From a virus: DNA of 29,386 nucleotides. Below are positions 23,977-29,386 of the stretch, piece after piece. How positions within the stretch are numbered: position 1 is the stretch's first letter; each line of letters begins with the position of its first letter. The DNA lies in IMG/VR virus record IMGVR_UViG_3300021389_000106, positions 1 to 29,386 of that record; one strand, 5' to 3'. The notes below the pieces were generated by a model. The model was not told where the DNA came from. It was given only the letters and a program-made list of their open reading frames with translations, and did not search any database. The position numbers and the translations under genes are program-made.

Positions 23977-26241
23977 TAATATATAAAAAGTATTTCCAGC
24001 AGAGTCTTCTATCGGTAGGTAATCACTTATTGTTTCTGATGCGTAAGCACTTATATTATTAGTGATGTTACCAGTGTCATGTTTAATTTCTAATGCAGAG
24101 TAAGTTACTTTTGAAGAGTTATTTAAAACTCCTCCAGAATTACTAGTAAAATCATTTACTAATGATACATTAAATGGTGTTGTTAATCCAGCAGCATTGG
24201 CAGCAAATGGTGGTGATGTATCAGTTGGTCTGAAACAAACTTCTTTGTTGACATCGGTAGAAGTAAATACGATGTTCTTTATTTTATTCGGGTTGTATTC
24301 TAATCCTGATAGTAAAACAGGAACACCTCCAACACCAGTCAAAGTTAATGTAGTTCCACTTATATTAGTTACCTGAACTTTACTGAATAATTCATTAACA
24401 GTTCCGTCTAATCTTTCTCCAAAATTTACAGCTGGAAACGCATGAACATACATGTTGTTTGTTATACCAGTAACATCATCTACGGTAATGTTAATACTAT
24501 TTGATGCAGTATCATTTTGAGTTGCCATCAAACGTGCCTTCAATACCCCCTGACAGAAATTCTTTAAACCACTGTCAACCAACCCTAACGTCTCGTAAAC
24601 ATAAAACTTTTGATTGCCTATTGAACTTGATGATGAAGCATTTTTAAAGTTTATTACAGATCCAGTATAGTCTTCTGCTAATATACCAACAGCAGTATTG
24701 TTTGTAGTATTATCTATACTGCTATCATATGTAAATGACAAACCAGATGATAATACTATTTGATTATTATCGATGTTTGACAAACCATATGAATTTGTTA
24801 TCGTGTCTATTTTATCATCATATACATCTCCAGTTCCAAATGCAACAAGACCTCTGTGATCTACAAAAGTTAATGTTGTATTACTTGCAGTATTATTAGG
24901 AGCAGGAGATACTACTATATTATTATTAATAACAACACTAGTAACTCTTGTTCCTGGTTGAATACCAGATCCAATTACATAGTTTCCAATCTCAATACCT
25001 TCGGTTGAGTCTGCTTGTAAATTGCTAATAGAAATAGATTGAATATTGTTTTGAACATTGCAACCTTCTATATCGGTTTCTACATCTGATATTTGTTTTG
25101 GGAATTGATAGTAAGAAATTATAGGATTGATGTTACTTAGATTTCTATAACTATCACCTTTTTGTCCCGGAGAACTTGTAAAACTTGCTTGAACATCTCC
25201 AATTGTTCCTCTACTTCCTATTTCAGTTCCGCCAAGAGAAACAGATTTCTCTACAAAATCTCTAAAGTCTCCTATATTATAATTTTGAAAATAATTTTTT
25301 GTAAATAGTTGTTTATAATTTAAATTTGATGTGTCACTAGGAGAACTAATGTCTATGTCTATGGATTTATTTGCGGTTTCGTTTAATGGATATGCATTTG
25401 GATCTGTAAAATAAGTTATTCTTATTTTATATGCTTCCCATTGCACCAATGTTCCAAGATCAAGAACATATGTATGATTAGTATTTAATGCAATACCAGA
25501 ACTACTTCTTACTGCTGTAGTTAAATCTGATGATTGATCTAATTTTGTGTCATCAACTAAAGTAGTTACTTTAGTGAAATCATTATTTACATAATTAAAA
25601 GTTCCAGTTGCAGCATCTGGTATAAAAGTTCTTGATTGTGTTTTATCATCAAATTCTACTTTTAAAAATCCTCCAGTTGTTATTCTTAAACTATAATTTC
25701 CATCTTGTGTGGGTTTAAAATAACCTTCCCATTGCACACCACCATATAAAGAAACAAAATCTACTGAAATTTTATTTTCATATAAAAAATTTCCTCTTTC
25801 CCAAAAATTATCTTGTCTAACTAATAAACTGGTATCAAATCCTGTGAAATTACTGGTAGGATCATTCTCTGTTGTTCTTTGTATTGAATTGGAATCAAAA
25901 TATGATGCTGATAGTCCATTGCCACCAGCAAAATATGGTTCTGATGTAGTAAAGTATGCTTTATCAAAACGATTTTCGAAAGTAATTAATGGATTGTAAG
26001 GAGTTGATACTCCACTACTATTAATTAATTTTACAGTTGCATCAGAAGCAGAAGTAAATGTAGAAGAACTAATATCTGTTAGTGAAATAAATCTTAGTAA
26101 ATTAATATCTTCCCATGTAAAAGTTTCGGTAGAGTCTGCAAGTTTATCTAATAAATTATTTAATGTTTCTTTTTTATCTGGCAAGTCTGCAAGGTTCAAA
26201 GATCTCTTAGCACCAAATTTATTAAAAATTTTCCCTGCCAT
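23965..26241 (-). CDS. PA14-domain virion protein (adhesin-like)
   Basis: 758 residues on the strand opposite the other structural genes. The N-terminal 'FGAKRSLNLADLPDKKETL' matches the anchor of the LRR protein. About residues 115-265 resemble a PA14 beta-barrel: 'GLSASYFDSNSIQ', 'GVQWEGYFKPTQDGNYSLRI', 'GFLKVEFDDK', 'GTLVQWEAYKIRITYF'. PA14 domains bind carbohydrates in bacterial adhesins, so host-surface binding is the natural inference. The rest is beta-rich with 'VDDVTGITNNMYVHAFPAV'-type repeats of structural proteins. An AATAAATA on the same strand 26 bases upstream may be its late promoter. Confidence 0.75.
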   Translation of the reverse strand: MAGKIFNKFGAKRSLNLADLPDKKETLNNLLDKLADSTETFTWEDINLLRFISLTDISSSTFTSASDATVKLINSSGVSTPYNPLITFENRFDKAYFTTSEPYFAGGNGLSASYFDSNSIQRTTENDPTSNFTGFDTSLLVRQDNFWERGNFLYENKISVDFVSLYGGVQWEGYFKPTQDGNYSLRITTGGFLKVEFDDKTQSRTFIPDAATGTFNYVNNDFTKVTTLVDDTKLDQSSDLTTAVRSSSGIALNTNHTYVLDLGTLVQWEAYKIRITYFTDPNAYPLNETANKSIDIDISSPSDTSNLNYKQLFTKNYFQNYNIGDFRDFVEKSVSLGGTEIGSRGTIGDVQASFTSSPGQKGDSYRNLSNINPIISYYQFPKQISDVETDIEGCNVQNNIQSISISNLQADSTEGIEIGNYVIGSGIQPGTRVTSVVINNNIVVSPAPNNTASNTTLTFVDHRGLVAFGTGDVYDDKIDTITNSYGLSNIDNNQIVLSSGLSFTYDSSIDNTTNNTAVGILAEDYTGSVINFKNASSSSSIGNQKFYVYETLGLVDSGLKNFCQGVLKARLMATQNDTASNSINITVDDVTGITNNMYVHAFPAVNFGERLDGTVNELFSKVQVTNISGTTLTLTGVGGVPVLLSGLEYNPNKIKNIVFTSTDVNKEVCFRPTDTSPPFAANAAGLTTPFNVSLVNDFTSNSGGVLNNSSKVTYSALEIKHDTGNITNNISAYASETISDYLPIEDSAGNTFYILLGS

Positions 26242-26266
26242 TTGTATAAAAATTGATTTCCTAATT

Positions 26267-26274
26267 TATTTATT
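26267..26274 (-). promoter_or_regulatory. Possible late promoter of the PA14 gene (one mismatch)
   Basis: AATAAATA on the - strand differs from TATAAATA at the first base. The start would be near 26261, 20 bases before the ATG. Confidence 0.35.
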
Positions 26275-26282
26275 AATAAATA
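26275..26282 (+). promoter_or_regulatory. Possible late promoter of the small membrane-gene cluster (one mismatch)
   Basis: AATAAATA on the + strand, directly back to back with the - strand copy. The start would be near 26288, 16 bases before the ATG, the same leader length as at the PD-(D/E)XK gene. Confidence 0.35.
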
Positions 26283-26303
26283 CTTGAGCCTAACTCTTTA
26301 CTC

Positions 26304-26594
26304 ATGGAATCAAATCCACAGAAGAAAGAGGAAGCCAAAACGGACAACAAATTTGAGTGGGCGGATGAGGGTGTATCAACTCTCGTCCGAGTTATTATTC
26401 TTGGTTGGTCAGCAGCAATTCTGACTCTTAATTATGTAACTGTTCCTGGTATTCCTCAGAAAAATATCGATCCAACTTTTATTGCTAGTGTGTTCACTGG
26501 AACGTTAGCTACTTTTGGTGTCATGCCTTCTAAGAAGAAGGAAGAATCAAAACAAGCACCTACATTGGAGAAGAAAGATGCAAAAATTGATTAA
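26304..26594 (+). CDS. Small membrane protein, holin-like candidate
   Basis: 96 residues. A charged N-terminus is followed by two hydrophobic stretches at about residues 28-48 ('VRVIILGWSAAILTLNYV') and 58-74 ('PTFIASVFTGTLATFGV'), then a very basic and acidic tail (PSKKKEESKQ...). Two membrane spans with a charged tail and this length match class II holins, but I recognise no holin family, and the lysozyme-like gene is far away at 3.8 kb. No clear ribosome site. It overlaps the next gene by 17 bases. Confidence 0.65.
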   Translation: MESNPQKKEEAKTDNKFEWADEGVSTLVRVIILGWSAAILTLNYVTVPGIPQKNIDPTFIASVFTGTLATFGVMPSKKKEESKQAPTLEKKDAKID

Positions 26595-26817
26595 TGGTGT
26601 AGCGTTATTATCTGGTTTAGTTTCTTTAGCTGTCTTAGGGGGTGGTGCTTATCTTTACGTTCAAAAAGATACATTAATTGAAGGTGCTCGGGAGAAAGCA
26701 ACTGCTGCTATCACCGAAGCAATCACAGAAGCACTACCAGGAATGGTAGATGCTGCTATTCCAGGAGTTCCTGAGATGACTGGTCCCGCTATGTCTAGTC
26801 CTGTCATACCATTCTAA
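26578..26817 (+). CDS. Small single-span membrane protein (79 residues)
   Basis: Start chosen at the ATG following GGAGAAGAAAG. The open frame begins at 26515, but its first 21 residues are an Arg-rich shadow of the preceding gene. The N-terminal span 'LLSGLVSLAVLGGGAYLYV' is followed by an amphipathic, Ala/Glu-rich segment (REKATAAITEAITEALPGM) and a Pro-rich end. Function unknown. Probably acts with the adjacent membrane proteins. Confidence 0.65.
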   Translation: MQKLINGVALLSGLVSLAVLGGGAYLYVQKDTLIEGAREKATAAITEAITEALPGMVDAAIPGVPEMTGPAMSSPVIPF

Positions 26818-26819
26818 CC

Positions 26820-27392
26820 ATGAATAAACTTAAGATTGTCGCCGCTTCAGTTGGTGGAGTATTTGTTGTAGCACATATAGGTCTGCTTGGATATGTTTTG
26901 AGGCAAGAACCTGAACCTGTGATTCAACCTCCTACATTTCACATCCCCCGTGGTCCTTATTCTTCTTATAAGATTAAGGCAGGCAAGGATGGTTATGAAA
27001 TTGAATTCCGTGCTGACGATCCTAAGATTTTAGAGTCTGAAAGGTCTCTGGATGTTGACAAGGAACGTAGAGGATTGTTTGGTGGCGGATCAGAAATTAG
27101 AAATGAGTGGCGTCGTGATCAGTTCACCCGTGAAGGTACTCGTAACCTAGGGGGTGCAACAGATGACGAGGGAAAGTTAACTGCCAAACAAGCAGAGTGT
27201 TTAGTGGCGGACGCTGGAGCACGAAGTCAAGGTGCGATGGCAGGTAGTGCTATTGCTGCTGGTGTCGCTGTTCCTGCCCTTGCTAGCGTCCCCTACGTGG
27301 GTTGGTTGGCAGGTGGATGGGCATTGCTCTTAGGACAGAAGGCAGGATCGGAATTAGGATCACAAGTTGGAAGTGTATTTAATGACTGCTGA
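26820..27392 (+). CDS. Membrane-anchored protein with glycine-rich C-terminal span
   Basis: 190 residues. N-terminal membrane anchor at about residues 5-26 ('VAASVGGVFVVAHIGLLGYV'), then a charged soluble middle (RADDPKILESERSLD, RRGLFGGGSEIRNEWRRDQF), and a C-terminal Ala/Gly-rich hydrophobic region ('MAGSAIAAGVAVPALASV', 'GWLAGGWALLLGQKAG') like a glycine-zipper membrane segment. Two cysteines lie in the C-terminal part. It begins 2 bases after the previous stop and overlaps the next ATG by one base. Function unknown. Envelope disruption or virion membrane contact are possibilities. Confidence 0.7.
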   Translation: MNKLKIVAASVGGVFVVAHIGLLGYVLRQEPEPVIQPPTFHIPRGPYSSYKIKAGKDGYEIEFRADDPKILESERSLDVDKERRGLFGGGSEIRNEWRRDQFTREGTRNLGGATDDEGKLTAKQAECLVADAGARSQGAMAGSAIAAGVAVPALASVPYVGWLAGGWALLLGQKAGSELGSQVGSVFNDC

Positions 27393-28198
27393 TGGACATA
27401 CCTATTATTACGGGTAGGGAAATTAGTATTGCTGACATTCAAGTAAATACTATCTCTACCTATGACTTTAATAACACTTCAACATCTATACCATTAGCTC
27501 CGCCAGTAGTTGTAAATATTGGTGTGCCTGTGGTTAATATTCCGGGATGTGTTGAGGCAACGGAAACTAACAGTGCTAAAAATAATCAATTACGAGAGGA
27601 TGATCCTAATGGTTTGGTTACGTATTGCGATTCTGGTGTTCCCAATTTTAATCCTATTTCTTTTGAACCAAACCAGATGATTATGACTGGTCCACCAAAA
27701 GTGGATAACAGAACACCAGATAAACCTACACCACCAGAAATAAAAACAAATACATTACCACCTCCACTACCTACTGCTAATGTAGAGTGTCCTACATTAA
27801 CACAAAAAGCGCAAGAACCTGTGGGAACATTAGTAGAAGGTTTTGAAAAGAGAGTTACTGGTTATGAATTGATTGATAATACTTGTGTTCAGATAACAGA
27901 ACCAGTAGCACTTCCTACACAAATTCTTGCTGGTCTACCTAGTGGTGGTCAGGTAGTACAAGTGGGTGGTATTGTTGTCATCGCTACATCATCAGCACTC
28001 ATGGCAAAACCGCTGGCAGATCTGCTATCGAAAGCAGTTAGACCAGCGATTAAGAAAGTTATGAAAAAAATTGCTACCTTACGTGGTAAGAAACCTCCTA
28101 TCTTGTCTGTAGGGGAGCGCCGAGCAGAGCAGCGTCAGATGAATGAGGCAGTACGGGTATTGCGCTCTGTTTTTCCTCGGAAGAAGAAGAAACTCTAG
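27392..28198 (+). CDS. Proline-rich protein with one membrane span and a basic tail
   Basis: 268 residues. No signal peptide at the N-terminus; a long Pro/Thr-rich region (residues about 100-130, 'DKPTPPEIKTNTLPPPLPTA'), four cysteines, one hydrophobic span at about residues 188-210 ('VVQVGGIVVIATSSALMAKP') and a strongly basic C-terminus (KKVMKKIATLRGKK ... FPRKKKKL). The topology suggests an anchored periplasmic or surface part with a nucleic-acid or membrane-binding tail. The last 101 bases are also coding on the other strand. Not recognised. Confidence 0.7.
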   Translation: MDIPIITGREISIADIQVNTISTYDFNNTSTSIPLAPPVVVNIGVPVVNIPGCVEATETNSAKNNQLREDDPNGLVTYCDSGVPNFNPISFEPNQMIMTGPPKVDNRTPDKPTPPEIKTNTLPPPLPTANVECPTLTQKAQEPVGTLVEGFEKRVTGYELIDNTCVQITEPVALPTQILAGLPSGGQVVQVGGIVVIATSSALMAKPLADLLSKAVRPAIKKVMKKIATLRGKKPPILSVGERRAEQRQMNEAVRVLRSVFPRKKKKL

Positions 28199-28982
28199 GA
28201 ATCTCATGGTAGTGTGGGTGTGTATGTCCTGGTGGATTGTTCACCAACACATCTGCACACACAGAATAGTATGGTGACTTAGGATGGAATTGAATTCCTT
28301 TTAACTTTAACTCGCCACAATTTTTAAGACGAGCTATCTCAAAATCTAATCTTTTATTAGCAACAATTTGACTGGTCAATTCAATCTGTGTAGTTGCTGC
28401 TTGCTTACAAAGGTCTTGTAGTTTCTTATCTGTGGGTGTGCTCCATGTCATAGAGAACCCTACACCTAAACTATAGTTATCTTTTTGTCCAGTCCTAGTT
28501 CTTTTAGTGAACAAAATATCACCGGGATTATCAATCAAACCATCTTCGTTTAGATCGCTAACATCATATACCGGGTCATTAAAGTATGGTTCGTATGGTT
28601 TAGATGCAGAAGCAGATCCTGTTACATATGGTGTGAAGTTACGAGTCGGACCTTGACACTGAATACCCCCGCCATATGTGTTGGTGATGTATGGTCCTTG
28701 TAAAACCTGAATGGCTTGATTGGTAACTGATCCAGAGCTGTTAGCTACTGGACTTGCCGTTGCACTTACACCACCAACAGTTTCAGCATAAGAAGGGTTA
28801 GCAAATAATAATGCGATTATTGAGAAAAAATGGAGGTTGTGTCTGTGGCGCTTTCTACTTCTGTCACTCTTTGGATAATCGTTTGGTTGCTTAAACCAGG
28901 ACCGCGATAAGTTTCTGTGAACTGAAACGCTGCTCCTGGAACTGTTTGTGTGAATTGAGGTTTGCTTGTTACTCCAGTCCAT
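28098..28982 (-). CDS. Exported cyanophage protein with uncertain start
   Basis: The recognisable protein begins at a signal-peptide core 'SIIALLFANPSYAETVGGVS' and continues with 'NQAIQVLQGPYITNTYGGGI', a cysteine-containing domain and a coiled-coil-like 'VANKRLDFEIARLKNCGELK'. It ends with a His/Pro-rich tail ('PGHTHPHYHEIP'). From memory it pairs with the upstream gene in many T4-like cyanophages; function unknown. The only ATG is at 28982, deep inside that neighbour, and would add 54 Ser/Arg/His-rich residues that look like a shadow. An ATA codon at 28820 overlaps the neighbour's stop (ATAA), exactly where an ATGA overlap would be expected, so the true start may be AUA. Coordinates given are for the full ORF. 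Confidence 0.7.
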   Translation of the reverse strand: MDWSNKQTSIHTNSSRSSVSVHRNLSRSWFKQPNDYPKSDRSRKRHRHNLHFFSIIALLFANPSYAETVGGVSATASPVANSSGSVTNQAIQVLQGPYITNTYGGGIQCQGPTRNFTPYVTGSASASKPYEPYFNDPVYDVSDLNEDGLIDNPGDILFTKRTRTGQKDNYSLGVGFSMTWSTPTDKKLQDLCKQAATTQIELTSQIVANKRLDFEIARLKNCGELKLKGIQFHPKSPYYSVCADVLVNNPPGHTHPHYHEIPRVSSSSEEKQSAIPVLPHSSDAALLGAPLQTR

Positions 28983-29251
28983 GATGAAGTCACTCCATTA
29001 ATAGTTACATTCGTAGCACCTGTTCCTGGTGAGAGGTTTCCAGATGCTGTCACACCAGTACCAGTAGCAGAATATTGATACCCAGTGTTATAATCCATCG
29101 AATTGATGGTCTCAGTTATCTTCTGAGTTGTCTCCGTTCTGCTCGTCATTGATCCCTGTGTGAAATTGGGGACGATCGGAACTGCTTGAGCAGCCCCATG
29201 ACATATACCCAAGACAAGTCCTAGACCGATTGCTTCCTTCAAACGATCCAT
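28817..29251 (-). CDS. Exported cyanophage protein (144 residues)
   Basis: Signal peptide 'KEAIGLGLVLGICHGAAQA' with a likely cleavage after AQA, followed by a Thr/Ser/Gly-rich beta-type domain ('NSMDYNTGYQYSATGTGV', 'GPGLSNQTIIQRVTEVES'). A GAGG site lies 7 bases upstream of the ATG. It follows the end of another - strand gene by 8 bases and overlaps the next exported protein, forming an operon. A periplasmic or virion-surface role is likely; the exact function is unknown. Confidence 0.75.
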   Translation of the reverse strand: MDRLKEAIGLGLVLGICHGAAQAVPIVPNFTQGSMTSRTETTQKITETINSMDYNTGYQYSATGTGVTASGNLSPGTGATNVTINGVTSSWTGVTSKPQFTQTVPGAAFQFTETYRGPGLSNQTIIQRVTEVESATDTTSIFSQ

Positions 29252-29259
29252 ATTAAACC

Positions 29260-29386
29260 TCAGTCAATGACAGTAATCTCAGATACAAATTGTCCTGTTG
29301 CTGTAGTACCAGCACCACCAGCCGTCACAGTTAGAGCACCAGTAGTTGCAATAGTACCAGCTAATGTTCCAGCAGTTCCAGCTGTG
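29260..29386 (-). CDS. C-terminus of a structural protein (truncated by window edge)
   Basis: The - strand frame is open from the window edge to TGA and reads TAGTAGTLAGTIATTGAL... ending in 'GQFVSEITVID'. Low-complexity Gly/Thr/Ala sequence with an 'SEITVID'-type end is typical of phage structural proteins. It lies upstream of, and in the same operon as, the two exported proteins. Too short to assign further. Confidence 0.6.
   Translation of the reverse strand, partial: TAGTAGTLAGTIATTGALTVTAGGAGTTATGQFVSEITVID

Noticed and set aside
28817-28835. Programmed -1 frameshift fusing the two exported proteins at the T6 tract
   Set aside because: The codons there (ATT TTT TCT) do not fit a slippery X XXY YYZ heptamer, and the first protein has a normal end.
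1-29386. CRISPR arrays, insertion sequences, integrase or prophage attachment sites
   Set aside because: No regularly spaced repeats, transposase or integrase genes were seen. The content is that of a lytic phage.

Overview
The window is a segment of a T4-like cyanophage genome (a myovirus of marine Synechococcus or Prochlorococcus). The evidence is an AT-rich genome with class I ribonucleotide reductase genes nrdA-nrdB, a phage-type transaldolase (talC), a lysozyme-like lysis gene, a tRNA cluster, exact T4-type late promoters (TATAAATA) and about 18 kb of very large, low-complexity tail or baseplate genes. Host and species cannot be fixed from the sequence.

Layout. 1-2.6 kb: 3' end of nrdA, nrdB and a small coupled ORF. 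2.6-3.5 kb: homing-endonuclease territory, with a decayed GIY-YIG remnant on the + strand facing an intact GIY-YIG gene on the - strand. 3.5-4.4 kb: small acidic protein and a secreted lysozyme-like protein, with sigma70-type promoters. 4.4-5.5 kb: tRNA cluster behind a consensus sigma70 promoter. It holds intact tRNA-Arg(UCU), tRNA-Asn(GUU) and tRNA-Val(UAC), a tRNA-Val with a non-pairing acceptor, two tRNA half-genes, a PD-(D/E)XK homing-type endonuclease whose frame runs into a tRNA 3' half, and two stretches of probable structured RNA. 5.5-8.1 kb: small phage genes, talC with its own consensus promoter, an orphan Phd/YefM-like antitoxin overlapping a membrane protein, and several unknowns. 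8.1-8.35 kb: three tandem hairpins with compensatory stem changes, then tRNA-Gly(UCC). 8.4-26.2 kb: virion genes, in order a beta-helix fiber-like protein, two giant paralogues, a leucine-rich-repeat protein, a smaller structural protein, and on the opposite strand a PA14-domain protein. 26.3-28.2 kb: four small membrane or proline-rich proteins. 28.1-29.4 kb: an operon on the - strand of two exported proteins and the end of another structural gene.

How it fits together. Early sigma70-like promoters drive nucleotide and carbon metabolism (talC), lysis and tRNA genes. TATAAATA promoters drive the virion genes and both homing endonucleases. The tRNAs read AGA, AAC/AAU, GUA and GGA codons, which suits an AT-rich phage in a richer host. 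The most unusual material is the shuffled tRNA and endonuclease block (4434-5217), the covarying hairpin array (8098-8241), and a gene whose only well-placed start codon is AUA, overlapping the previous stop (28820).
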